Positions 51,588-60,450 of a DNA stretch of 64,000 nucleotides are shown here, piece after piece. This DNA is from Bradyrhizobium diazoefficiens. Its GTDB lineage: Bacteria; Pseudomonadota; Alphaproteobacteria; Rhizobiales; Xanthobacteraceae. Location of the stretch: contig NZ_CP067102.1 of the NCBI RefSeq assembly GCF_016616885.1, positions 3,066,501 through 3,130,500 on the forward strand, given 5' to 3'. Every line of letters starts with the position of its first letter. The first letter of the stretch is position 1. The translations under genes were made by a program, and so were the position numbers. The notes under the pieces were generated by a model, which saw only the letters and a list, made by a program, of their open reading frames with translations, had not been told where the DNA came from and did not search any database.

Positions 51588-53501
51588 ATGACGCGTCTTT
51601 CGCATCTCACCTTGCGTAACTTCCTGATCGCGCTTCACGACCTGGTGGCGACGGCCGCGGCCCTGTTCGTTGCGTTCTATCTGCGCTTCGAGGGCGGCGC
51701 GGGCTTCTTTGCTCGCTTGCCGCTGCTGCTGCAGATCCTGCCTTATTTCCTCGCCTTCAGCGTGGTCGTCTTCTACGTCTTCAACCTGACGACCACGAAG
51801 TGGCGCTTCATCTCGCTGCCCGATGCGCTGAACATCATCCGCGTCGCCACGGTGCTGACGGTCGCGCTTCTCGCGCTCGACTACATCTTTGTCGCGCCGA
51901 ACGTGCACGGGGCTTTCTTCCTCGGCAAGATCACCATCCTCCTCTACTGGTTCCTGGAAATCTCTGCGCTGAGCGCGCTGCGGCTGACCTATCGCTATTT
52001 CCGCTATACCCGCGTGATGCATCACGTCAGGACCGAAAATGCCGCAATGACGCTCCTGATCGGGCGCGCCGCCGATGCCGAGGTCGTGCTGCGCGGCGTC
52101 GAGAGCGGCGCCATCAAGCACCTCCGCCCGGTCGGAGTGCTGTCGCCGTCCCGGGCCGATCTCGGCCAGCTCATCCGCAACGTGCCGGTCGTCGGCGCGA
52201 TCGACGATATCGAGGATGTCATCGGCAGCTTCGCCAAGCGCAATAAATCGATTGCCCGCGTGGTGATGACGCCGTCCGCCTTCGAGCCCGAATTGCATCC
52301 CGAGTCCGTGCTGATGCGGGCGCGGCGGCTTGGCGTGATCGTCAGCCGCCTGCCGTCGCTCGAGCAGGGGGATGTACCGCGGCTCACCTCGGTTGCGGTC
52401 GAGGACCTGCTGCTGCGGCCGAGCGAGACGATCGACTACGCGCGTCTCGAAGCCCTGATCAAGGACAAGAGCGTCATCGTCACCGGCGGCGGTGGCTCGA
52501 TCGGCTCGGAGATCTGCGAGCGCGTGGTTGCGTTCGGCGCGGCGCGTCTCTTGATCGTCGAGAATTCAGAGCCGGCCCTTTATGCGGTCACCGAGGCGCT
52601 CGTCGCGCGCGGTTCCGGCGCCGAGATCGAAGGTCGGATCGCGGATATTCGCGACCGGGAGCGCATCACGCGTCTGATGGCGGAGTTCAGGCCGGACATC
52701 GTGTTCCATGCCGCGGCGCTCAAGCACGTTCCGATTCTGGAGCGGGACTGGAGCGAGGGCGTCAAGACCAACATCTTTGGCTCGATCAACGTGGCCGACG
52801 CCGCGCTTGCGGCAGGCGCCGAGGCCATGGTGATGATCTCGACCGACAAGGCGATCGAGCCGGTCTCGATGCTCGGTCTGACCAAGCGTTTCGCGGAGAT
52901 GTATTGCCAGGCGCTCGACCACGACCTCGTCGCGCATGCCGGCGGCAGCAAGCCGGCGATGCGCTTCATCTCGGTCCGGTTCGGCAACGTGCTGGCTTCG
53001 AACGGGTCGGTCGTGCCGAAGTTCAAGGCGCAGATCGAGGCCGGCGGTCCGGTCACCGTGACGCATCCCGACATGGTCCGCTATTTCATGACCATCCGCG
53101 AAGCCTGCGATCTCGTCATCACGGCCGCCACCCACGCGCTCGGCGCCAAGCGTTTCGACGTTTCGGTCTACGTGCTGAACATGGGCCAACCGGTGAAGAT
53201 CGTCGATCTGGCGGAACGGATGATCCGGCTCTCGGGTTTGCAGCCCGGCCACGACATCGAGATCGTGTTCAGTGGCATGAGGCCGGGCGAGCGGCTGAAC
53301 GAAATTCTGTTCGCCTCCGAGGAGCCGACCGTCGATATCGGGGTCGCCGGCGTCATGGCGGCGAAGCCGAACGAACCGCCGATGCAGACGCTGCGCAAAT
53401 GGATCGTGGCACTCGATCAGGCGATCGCGCGCGACGATCGGGCGACCATCAGGACTATTCTGAAGGATGCGATCCCTGAATTCGGGTCGACCGCGGCCTG
53501 A
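51588..53501 (+). CDS. Membrane-bound nucleotide-sugar 4,6-dehydratase (WbpM/CapD/WreV-type)
   Basis: A 637-residue protein. Four N-terminal membrane segments (residues about 10-130) precede a first Rossmann-like region and a C-terminal SDR domain with VTGGGGSIGSE (cofactor loop, about 295-305), the catalytic region STDKAIEPVSMLGLTKR and RFGNVLASNGSVVP. WbpM-type enzymes convert UDP-GlcNAc to its 4-keto-6-deoxy form for N-acetylquinovosamine or N-acetylfucosamine. Together with the reductase at 54721 and the transferase at 55656 this matches the WreV-WreQ-WreU logic of Rhizobium etli. The ATG at 51588 is used; 51534 is possible. Confidence 0.88.
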   Translation: MTRLSHLTLRNFLIALHDLVATAAALFVAFYLRFEGGAGFFARLPLLLQILPYFLAFSVVVFYVFNLTTTKWRFISLPDALNIIRVATVLTVALLALDYIFVAPNVHGAFFLGKITILLYWFLEISALSALRLTYRYFRYTRVMHHVRTENAAMTLLIGRAADAEVVLRGVESGAIKHLRPVGVLSPSRADLGQLIRNVPVVGAIDDIEDVIGSFAKRNKSIARVVMTPSAFEPELHPESVLMRARRLGVIVSRLPSLEQGDVPRLTSVAVEDLLLRPSETIDYARLEALIKDKSVIVTGGGGSIGSEICERVVAFGAARLLIVENSEPALYAVTEALVARGSGAEIEGRIADIRDRERITRLMAEFRPDIVFHAAALKHVPILERDWSEGVKTNIFGSINVADAALAAGAEAMVMISTDKAIEPVSMLGLTKRFAEMYCQALDHDLVAHAGGSKPAMRFISVRFGNVLASNGSVVPKFKAQIEAGGPVTVTHPDMVRYFMTIREACDLVITAATHALGAKRFDVSVYVLNMGQPVKIVDLAERMIRLSGLQPGHDIEIVFSGMRPGERLNEILFASEEPTVDIGVAGVMAAKPNEPPMQTLRKWIVALDQAIARDDRATIRTILKDAIPEFGSTAA

Positions 53502-53503
53502 CC

Positions 53504-54724
53504 ATGCAGCTCCAAGGTAAGATCGTCGTCGCGAGCCAGCATTATCCGCCGGATCCGAGCACGACCGCGGCAATCATGGCTGAGATCGCTTGCCGCCTCG
53601 CCGAGGAACATGAGGTCGTGGTGCTGTCGGGCTCGCCTGGCGCGCTGCCGGCCTCGCAGACCGGTACGGACAAGCCACGCGTGATCGCCGTCAAGAACCG
53701 GATGGCGGGAAAGGCGGCGCTGGTCCGGCGCGGCCTCTCCGAACTGCTGTTCGTGCTGCGCATCTTCGTCGCGCTGTTGCGGCAGTTGCGGCGAGCAGAT
53801 GTCGTGCTCACCGTCACGGCGCCGTTCATATTGCCTTACGCGGTTGCGGCCGCGGCGTGGCTCAAGGGCGCGCGTTCGGCGCTGATCATGCACGATCTGT
53901 TTCCGGATGTGCTGGTGATGGCGGGCCTGTTGAAGCCGCACTCGATCGTGGCGGGCGCGATGCGCGCCGCCAACAGCCTGATGTTCCGAGCGCTCAACGC
54001 CGTCATCACCATCGGCCGCGATGCCGAGCGGCCGCTCCTCAGCTATTCCGGCATGACGCGGAGCAAGGTCCGCTTCATCCCGAACTGGGCGACGCTGGCG
54101 CCAGCGGCGCGGCCGGTGACATCGGGCAATCCGTTCCGCAAGACGCTGGCCGCCCGCTTCATCGTCGGCCTGTCCGGCAATCTCGGCTTCACCCATGATC
54201 CGGAGATTGTGTTCGAGGCGGCGCGCCTGCTCAGCGACGAGGTGGACATACACTTTCTGCTCTCGGGCTGGGGCATCGGCTTCGAGCGGTTGAAGCAGTT
54301 GCAGGCGGATGCGAACCTGCCTAATGTCTCCTTTGTGGCGCGGGTCAAGGATGCCGAGCTCGAGGCGTTCCTGGCCGCGGCCGACATCTGGATCATTCCG
54401 TACCGCAAGGACGTCGCCGGGGTGTCGGTGCCGAGTCGTTTCTATAATCTACTGGCGGTTGGCCGTCCGGTCGTGCTGGTCTCCGAGCCCGAGGCCGAGG
54501 CCGCGCTGACGGTGGTGGAGAACGGTCTCGGCTGGGTGGTGACGCCGGGCCGCGCCGATCAACTCGCCGCGGCAATCCGTGCGGCGTCCGCGTCCTGCGA
54601 CGGCGCTATGGCGGAACGCGCGGTCAAGGCGGCATCGAAGTTCGATCGCAGCGTTGCGATGAACGCCTATGCTGCCCTGATCGACGAATTGTTGCGCAAC
54701 CCGAACCTTCCGGAGCAACGATGA
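53504..54724 (+). CDS. GT4 glycosyltransferase (WbuB/WcaI-like)
   Basis: A 406-residue GT-B glycosyltransferase. The N-terminus IVVASQHYPPDPSTTA is typical of WbuB/WcaI-type enzymes, with a hydrophobic patch (LPYAVAAAAWL) that may touch the membrane. The donor half has GLSGNLGFTHDPEIVFEAA, the conserved IPYRKDVAGVSVPSRFYNLLAVGRPVV region replacing E-x7-E, and a helical C-terminus. It lies two bases after the dehydratase stop and overlaps the next gene by four bases, so it acts in the same sugar pathway, probably extending the lipid-linked O-unit. Confidence 0.85.
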   Translation: MQLQGKIVVASQHYPPDPSTTAAIMAEIACRLAEEHEVVVLSGSPGALPASQTGTDKPRVIAVKNRMAGKAALVRRGLSELLFVLRIFVALLRQLRRADVVLTVTAPFILPYAVAAAAWLKGARSALIMHDLFPDVLVMAGLLKPHSIVAGAMRAANSLMFRALNAVITIGRDAERPLLSYSGMTRSKVRFIPNWATLAPAARPVTSGNPFRKTLAARFIVGLSGNLGFTHDPEIVFEAARLLSDEVDIHFLLSGWGIGFERLKQLQADANLPNVSFVARVKDAELEAFLAAADIWIIPYRKDVAGVSVPSRFYNLLAVGRPVVLVSEPEAEAALTVVENGLGWVVTPGRADQLAAAIRAASASCDGAMAERAVKAASKFDRSVAMNAYAALIDELLRNPNLPEQR

Positions 54725-55668
54725 GCGAGAACAGGCGAGTCGTGCTGGTGACCGGCGCGAGCGGCTTTGTCGGCCGTCACGTTGTGCCTGACCTGGTGCG
54801 CGAGGGATGGTCGGTCCGCCGCGCGGTCCGCAGCCCGAAAGGCCTTGACGACGAGGTCGTCGTCGAGACGGTCGGCCCGGACACCGATTGGACGGCCGCG
54901 CTCGAGGGCGTCGACGCGGTCGTTCATCTCGCCGCGCGCGTGCATCACAAGCATGAGGAGCACGCGGTCCAGCTCTATCGCAACGTTAACATCGCCGGCA
55001 CGCTGAACTTGGCGCGCTCTGCGGCGACCGCTGGCGTGCGCCAGTTCATCTTTATCAGCACCGTTCTCGTACATGGCCGAACCAACGAGGGCCGCCCCCC
55101 GTTCAGCGAGGACGACATTCTGACGCCGCGCGGCCTCTATGGTATGTCCAAGGCGGCAGCCGAGGCTGGCCTGAGGATGCTCGCGCGCGACAGCGACATG
55201 AACATCTCGGTGATCAGACCGCCGCTGGTCTATGGCGCGGGTGCCAAGGGTAATTTTGAGCTGCTGACACGCGTGGTGAATTTTGGATTGCCGCTGCCCT
55301 TTGCTGCGATCCGCAACCACCGCGCCTTCCTCGCCGTGCAGAACCTCTCGTCTTTCATCCTGCGCCGACTTGTGCATCCGGACTCCGCGAGCAATTTCGA
55401 GATCTTTTTGGTGGCCGACAGGGAGCAGGTCTCGACGCCCGAATTCATCGAGCGCATGGCGCGGGCGTCCGGCAAGCGCCCGCGACTGTTCGGCATGTCG
55501 CCGGAGCTGCTGAGCTCATTGCTGGGCCTGGTCGGCCGGCAGGACACCCATGACAGCCTGATCGGCTCACTCGAGCTCAACGTCTCCAAGGCGATCGCGA
55601 CGGGATGGCAGCCGGTGGTGTCGCTCGACGAAGGTCTGCGGCTAGCGCTGGCAGCTCAGGACGCCTGA
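54721..55668 (+). CDS. SDR nucleotide-sugar reductase/epimerase (WreQ/WbpV-like)
   Basis: A 315-residue extended short-chain dehydrogenase: TGASGFVGRHVV cofactor loop at residues 10-21, VVHLAARVHHKHEE, the catalytic ISTVLVHG and LYGMSKAAAE with Tyr-x3-Lys, and IRPPLVYGAGAKGNF. The ARVHH and YGAGAKGNF blocks are seen in 4-reductases that act after WbpM-type dehydratases, giving UDP-QuiNAc or UDP-FucNAc. The last 13 bases overlap the convergent transferase gene. A 4-epimerase role is the alternative. Confidence 0.82.
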   Translation: MSENRRVVLVTGASGFVGRHVVPDLVREGWSVRRAVRSPKGLDDEVVVETVGPDTDWTAALEGVDAVVHLAARVHHKHEEHAVQLYRNVNIAGTLNLARSAATAGVRQFIFISTVLVHGRTNEGRPPFSEDDILTPRGLYGMSKAAAEAGLRMLARDSDMNISVIRPPLVYGAGAKGNFELLTRVVNFGLPLPFAAIRNHRAFLAVQNLSSFILRRLVHPDSASNFEIFLVADREQVSTPEFIERMARASGKRPRLFGMSPELLSSLLGLVGRQDTHDSLIGSLELNVSKAIATGWQPVVSLDEGLRLALAAQDA

Positions 55669-56675
55669 GAACGTGAGAACCGGTGCAGCACAAAGGCGGT
55701 CGCGATCGCGCCAGCGAGCAGGGCGAGCAACGTGACAATCACCGAGCCGGCGCGGACGGTGAGGATGGCAAGCGCCGCCAGCACGAGGTTGAGTGTAAAC
55801 GTTTCGCCGATGACGCGCGGGACTGTAAACCCGTTATTGGTGGCGCGTTGGTAGAAATGCGAGCGATGCGCCGACCAGAATTGTTCGCGGCGCGCGATCC
55901 GGCGAAACAGCGTGATGGTCGAGTCTGCGAGGTAATAGGCCGGCAGCAGCAGCGCTGCGGCCGGTTGCCCGTACCAGGCAAGTTCCAGCAGGCACCAGCC
56001 GAGCAGGAGGCCGATCGGCAGGCTGCCGACATCACCCAAAAATACTTTTGCGACCGGTTTGTTGAACGGCGCAAAGCCGAGCATGGCGCCGAACAGGGCC
56101 GTGGCAATCAGTACGGCTGGCCATGAGAGGTCGCCGAGCCATCCGAGCAGCAGCAGCGCCGCCGTCATAGGCACCACTTCCGCCACCGTCATCAGGTCGA
56201 GCCCGTCCATGAAGTTCACGAGGTTCACGAACCAGACACCGGCGAGCAGGATGAGACCTCGTTCCAGTGCGAGCGGCAGCGCCGGCACAATGCGCGCGGT
56301 CTCGGGTGCGATGACGACGACTGCACCGACGCAGGCTGCTTGCAGCACCAGGCGCACCAGCACCGGCAGCGACACGACGTCGTCGGCGAAGCCGACTAGC
56401 GCGATCACGATCGTCGCAATGACGAGCGCGGGGGGGATCGCGACGCTCGCCCAGACCGCCCACGCCGATGCGACGACAAGCGTCGCGGCAATGACCGCGA
56501 TGCCCGCGCCCTGCGGCGTCGGAATGCGGTGCGACGAGCGTGCGTTGGGCCGCGCCAAAGCATAGCGCTGGAGTAGGGGACGGCTGGTCCAGGTGATGAT
56601 GGCCGATATCAGCGCGGCGATCGCGAGGGCAAGCAGCGAGGGCATGACGGCAACGGCTTCGGCGCCCGGGTTCAC
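55656..56675 (-). CDS. Polyprenyl-phosphate sugar-1-phosphate transferase (WbpL/WecA/WreU-type)
   Basis: A 339-residue GT4-type membrane enzyme with about eleven membrane segments that starts O-antigen synthesis by moving a HexNAc-1-phosphate onto undecaprenyl phosphate. Loop motifs are clear: SSHRIPTPQGAG (residues about 46-57), GFADDVVSLP with the DD pair, NFMDGLDLM, FLGDVGSLPIG and SHFYQRATNNG. Together with the dehydratase and reductase nearby, QuiNAc or FucNAc is the likely sugar. The GTG start overlaps the previous gene's stop. Confidence 0.9.
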   Translation of the reverse strand: MNPGAEAVAVMPSLLALAIAALISAIITWTSRPLLQRYALARPNARSSHRIPTPQGAGIAVIAATLVVASAWAVWASVAIPPALVIATIVIALVGFADDVVSLPVLVRLVLQAACVGAVVVIAPETARIVPALPLALERGLILLAGVWFVNLVNFMDGLDLMTVAEVVPMTAALLLLGWLGDLSWPAVLIATALFGAMLGFAPFNKPVAKVFLGDVGSLPIGLLLGWCLLELAWYGQPAAALLLPAYYLADSTITLFRRIARREQFWSAHRSHFYQRATNNGFTVPRVIGETFTLNLVLAALAILTVRAGSVIVTLLALLAGAIATAFVLHRFSRSQAS

Positions 56676-57631
56676 TCCGGCACCCCGATCGGCTCCGAGC
56701 CGTGCGCAGCTTTCTCCGCGCTGAGGATCCAGACCAGGCCGCCGAACGCGCCGACGATGAAGGAGACCGCGCCGAACAGCAGCGAGATGTTGACGCCTTC
56801 ATTGGCAGCCAACCCGGCGAAGCCGAAGGCGAGCCCCATGCTCGCCTCGCGCACGCCCCAGCCGGCGATCGAGATCGGCATCAGTGTGATCAGCATCACC
56901 GGCGGTACCAGCAGGAAGACCTGCGCGAAGCTGACCGGCGCTGCGATCGACTGCACCACGCACCAAGCGATGACGACGGCAAGCACGTGAACCAGCAGCG
57001 ACAGGATCGCGATGACAGGTCCGCGCGTGCGGTTGAAGATCACGCGGTTGGCGATCACTGCGCAGGCGTGGATGTGGTGGGTGGCCCACCAGGTCTTCAG
57101 CCACGACCATTTCAGCGCGCCGAAGATCAGGAAGCCGATGCCGCCGGCAAGCGCGGCGAAGTCGACGAGCAGCAGCGCCGAGCGGCCGTGCGGATCGGTG
57201 ATGAGCGCGTAGCTCCAGGGTAGGCTCGCGACGATGAGGATGGCGAGCGCAACGAGGCCGATCGCGCGATCGACGAAGATCGAATAGGTCGCCGCACGCC
57301 ATCCGGCGCCGCCGCGCGCCACCAGCCATAGCCGAACCGCGTCGCCGCCGATCGCGGACGGCAAGGTCTGGTTGAAGAAGGAGCCGATCACGTTGTAGCG
57401 CATCGCGCGGCCGACCTCGAGCGGCGCACCGCATGCGGCGCTGACCTCGCGCCAGCGCAGCACGCCGACGAAGATTTGCAGGAACGTCACCGCGATCGCC
57501 ATGCCGATCCAGAACAGGCTGGTCGCGGTGAAGCGCGAAAACAGCTCGGTCAGATCGACCTTGCGCAGTGCCAGATAGAGCAGCGCCGCGGAGATCAGGA
57601 TTTTGGCCGTCGACAGCAGGATTCGGCGCAT
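56672..57631 (-). CDS. UPF0104/LPG-synthase-type flippase-like membrane protein
   Basis: A 319-residue protein with about eight membrane segments. The blocks RWREVSAACGAPL, NVIGSFFNQTLPSAIGGDAVRL and ISIAGWGVREASMGLAF are hallmarks of the lysylphosphatidylglycerol-synthase transmembrane domain (AglD/MprF N-terminal) family, which is associated with lipid flipping. The soluble transferase domain of MprF is absent. It is coupled (GTGA) to the initiating transferase gene, so a lipid-sugar role is likely. ATG 57631 is preferred over the upstream TTG. Confidence 0.82.
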   Translation of the reverse strand: MRRILLSTAKILISAALLYLALRKVDLTELFSRFTATSLFWIGMAIAVTFLQIFVGVLRWREVSAACGAPLEVGRAMRYNVIGSFFNQTLPSAIGGDAVRLWLVARGGAGWRAATYSIFVDRAIGLVALAILIVASLPWSYALITDPHGRSALLLVDFAALAGGIGFLIFGALKWSWLKTWWATHHIHACAVIANRVIFNRTRGPVIAILSLLVHVLAVVIAWCVVQSIAAPVSFAQVFLLVPPVMLITLMPISIAGWGVREASMGLAFGFAGLAANEGVNISLLFGAVSFIVGAFGGLVWILSAEKAAHGSEPIGVPE

Positions 57632-57858
57632 TTCGTCCGCTTGAACAGGGCTTGCGAAGATTCGTGGCAACCCGACGCGAGGCGCCGAATTAGGCCGCTT
57701 TGGTATGGTCTTGGCGCCGATCTTGCAATAGCTGTCATGCAGGCGCCGTCACGGAGAAGCTGTCGTGGAGGGCGGCGGCCTGTTGCGCCCCCTCGGTACC
57801 GGCTAAAGAGGCGCCGCGGGCCGGCTTTGGGGATTGCTTGGGATCACTTGGGAACAGG

Positions 57859-58848
57859 ATGACGGATCAGGCGATTTTGGTCACGGGGGCCGCCGGTTTC
57901 ATCGGCTTTCACGTCGCCCGGCAGCTCCTGGCCGAGGGGCGGTCCGTGGTCGGGCTCGACAATCTCAACAGCTATTACGATCCGGCGTTGAAACAGGCGC
58001 GCCTGGCGCAACTCGGCAACGAGTCCCGTTTTTCTTTTGTCCAGGCCGATCTCGCCGATCGCGAGACGATGGCGGCGCTGTTCGCGCGGCATCGCTTTTC
58101 AGAGGTCGTGCATCTCGCCGCCCAGGCCGGCGTGCGCCAGTCGATCGAGCATCCGCAGAGTTACGCCGATTCCAATCTGCAGGGCTTTCTCAACGTGCTC
58201 GAGGGCTGCCGGAGGTGCGGTTGTCGTCATCTCGTCTACGCCTCGTCATCGTCCGTTTATGGCGCCAACACTAAACTGCCGTTTTCCGTGCCGGACCGGA
58301 CCGATCATCCCGTGAGCTTCTATGCCGCGACCAAGAAGGCGAACGAGGTGATGGCGCAGTCCTACAGCCACCTCTACAGACTGCCGGTCACCGCCTTGCG
58401 CTTCTTTACCATCTACGGCCCGTGGGGACGGCCTGATATGGCCATGTTTCTGTTTGTAAACGCCATCATGGCGGGCCAGCCGATCCGGCTCTTTAACCAT
58501 GGCAAAATGCGCCGCGACTTCACCTATATTGACGACGTGACCCGTGTAGTGTCCAAGCTGATCGATCTTGTGCCTGCGGACAATCCGGCTGCCGCAAATG
58601 CGCCGTCTCGGGTCTACAATGTCGGAAATCACCGTCCCGAAGAGCTGATGCATGTCGTCGGCCTTCTGGAGCGGGAGCTGGGTCGGACGGCGGTCAAAGA
58701 ATTGCTGCCGATGCAGCCGGGAGACGTGGTGGAAACGTTCGCGGATGTCGAGGATTTGATGCGCGACACCGGCTTTGCACCGTCAACGCCGATCGAGCAC
58801 GGGGTCCACAATTTTGTCACCTGGTATCGCGACCACTACAAGGTTTGA
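57859..58848 (+). CDS. UDP-glucuronate 4-epimerase type SDR
   Basis: A 329-residue epimerase: VTGAAGFIGFHVARQLL (residues 7-23), GLDNLNSYYDPALKQARL, which is specific to the UDP-glucuronate epimerase group (LspL/Cap1J), YASSSSVYGANTKLPF, the catalytic FYAATKKANE and RFFTIYGPWGRPDMA. It should convert UDP-glucuronate to UDP-galacturonate for LPS. Translation starts at ATG 57859, with a GGAACAGG ribosome site. One base separates its stop from manC. Confidence 0.9.
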   Translation: MTDQAILVTGAAGFIGFHVARQLLAEGRSVVGLDNLNSYYDPALKQARLAQLGNESRFSFVQADLADRETMAALFARHRFSEVVHLAAQAGVRQSIEHPQSYADSNLQGFLNVLEGCRRCGCRHLVYASSSSVYGANTKLPFSVPDRTDHPVSFYAATKKANEVMAQSYSHLYRLPVTALRFFTIYGPWGRPDMAMFLFVNAIMAGQPIRLFNHGKMRRDFTYIDDVTRVVSKLIDLVPADNPAAANAPSRVYNVGNHRPEELMHVVGLLERELGRTAVKELLPMQPGDVVETFADVEDLMRDTGFAPSTPIEHGVHNFVTWYRDHYKV

Positions 58849-58849
58849 A

Positions 58850-60268
58850 ATGACGATGGACAAACGCATTATCCCCCTGATCATGTGCGGCGGCGCCGGC
58901 ACGCGGCTGTGGCCGGCTTCGCGCGAGGTGCGCCCGAAGCAGTTCCTGCCGCTGTTCGGCGCGCGCTCGACCTTCCAGGACACGCTCACGCGCGTCTCGG
59001 ACGCCGCGCTGTTCGATCGACCCATCGTCATCACCAACGCCTCCTACCGCTTCATGGTGCTCGAGCAGCTCGCCGAGATCGGCATCGAGGCCGACGTGAT
59101 CCTCGAGCCGATGCGGCGCGACTCCGGTCCCGCGATCGCCGCCGGCGCGGCGTTCGCGCAAAGCCGCACCAGTGAAGCGATCATGCTCGCGCTCGCGGCC
59201 GACCATGTGGTGCAGGACAATGCCGCCTTCGTCGCTGCCTGCCGCGAAGGCCTGGTTGCCGCAAGCACGGGGCGCATCGTCACCTTCGGCGTCAAGCCGG
59301 AGCGGCCGGCGACCGAATACGGCTATATCAGCCCGGGCGAGGTGATCTCCGGCGAGGTGCACGCGGTCGCGCGCTTCGTCGAGAAGCCGGATGCGGTGAA
59401 GGCCGCCGACTACGTCAATTCGGGTTATCTCTGGAACAGCGGCAACTTCATGTTTCCCGCGGCCCTGCTGCTCGACGAATATCGCAAGCTCGATGCGGCG
59501 AGTGTGGAAGCGGTGTCCAATGCGGTTGCCAGCGCCGGCCGCGATCTCGGCTTCGTCACGCTGGAGCCGCAGGCGTTTGGCGCGGCGAAGGCGATCTCGA
59601 TCGACTATGCGGTGATGGAGAAGACCTCGCGCGCAGCGGTGGTGCCGGTGTCCTGCGGCTGGTCCGACGTCGGCTCCTGGCGCGCGGTGTGGGAATTGTC
59701 CGACAAGGATACGCAAGGCAACGCGGCGCACGGTACCGCCGTGTTCGAGGATTCGCGTAACTGCAACGTCACGACGGATCATGCCCTGGTCGCGCTCGAA
59801 GGTGTCGACGACCTCGTCGTCGTCGCGACCGCAGATGCCGTGCTGGTCTCGCGGCAGAAGGATGCCAATGGCCTCAAGCGTCTCGTGGCCAAGCTGAAGG
59901 AGGTTGCACCGAAGGTCACCGAGGAGCATCTCAAGGTGCATCGCCCCTGGGGCAGCTACCAGTCGGTCGACAATGGCGAGCGCCATCAGGTCAAGCGCAT
60001 CGTGGTCAAGCCGGGCGGGCGGCTGTCGCTGCAGAAGCATCATCACCGTGCCGAGCACTGGATCGTGGTTCGTGGTGCGGCCCGCGTCACTGTCAACGAG
60101 ACCGTGAAGACGGTGCACGAGAACGAGTCGATCTACATCCCGATGGGCGCGGTCCACCGGATGGAGAATCCCGGCAAGATCATGCTGGAACTGATCGAGG
60201 TCCAGACCGGCTCCTATCTCGGGGAAGACGACATCATCCGGATTGAAGACGACTATCAAAGGTCGTAA
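58850..60268 (+). CDS. manC: Mannose-1-phosphate guanylyltransferase / mannose-6-phosphate isomerase
   Basis: A 472-residue two-domain enzyme making GDP-mannose. The N-terminal GT-A-like half starts IPLIMCGGAGTRLWPASRE and has RPKQFLPL and FVEKPD; the C-terminal cupin (isomerase) has HRPWGSYQSVD, GGRLSLQKHHHRAEHW and PMGAVHRMENPG. GDP-mannose feeds core and O-antigen mannose or deoxyhexoses. The ATG at 58850 overlaps nothing but sits one base after the epimerase stop; a second ATG six bases on is equally possible. Confidence 0.93.
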   Translation: MTMDKRIIPLIMCGGAGTRLWPASREVRPKQFLPLFGARSTFQDTLTRVSDAALFDRPIVITNASYRFMVLEQLAEIGIEADVILEPMRRDSGPAIAAGAAFAQSRTSEAIMLALAADHVVQDNAAFVAACREGLVAASTGRIVTFGVKPERPATEYGYISPGEVISGEVHAVARFVEKPDAVKAADYVNSGYLWNSGNFMFPAALLLDEYRKLDAASVEAVSNAVASAGRDLGFVTLEPQAFGAAKAISIDYAVMEKTSRAAVVPVSCGWSDVGSWRAVWELSDKDTQGNAAHGTAVFEDSRNCNVTTDHALVALEGVDDLVVVATADAVLVSRQKDANGLKRLVAKLKEVAPKVTEEHLKVHRPWGSYQSVDNGERHQVKRIVVKPGGRLSLQKHHHRAEHWIVVRGAARVTVNETVKTVHENESIYIPMGAVHRMENPGKIMLELIEVQTGSYLGEDDIIRIEDDYQRS

Positions 60269-60292
60269 CCAGCAAACTCCGAGTCACGGGAT

Positions 60293-60348
60293 CCGGGCCT
60301 GAAAAGTCCGCTTCTAGCGGCTTAAGGCCCGGAGAACGTGTAATTTTT
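60293..60348 (+). terminator. Probable terminator after manC
   Basis: CCGGGCCT at 60293-60300 pairs with AGGCCCGG at 60325-60332, enclosing a second stem CCGCTTCTAGCGG, and is followed after about ten bases by TTTTTT at 60343-60348. The T tract is further from the stem than ideal, so termination may be partial. The rest of the 182-base gap before 60451 holds GC-rich hairpins but no gene. Confidence 0.55.
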
Positions 60349-60450
60349 TGAATCAAATCGTGTCCGGGCAGTTTTGCCGGCATTCGCCACAAATGTGGCG
60401 CCCGTGCTAGAAGCGGCCCGGGGATTTGCGTTGAATCGGGGTTCGATCAG

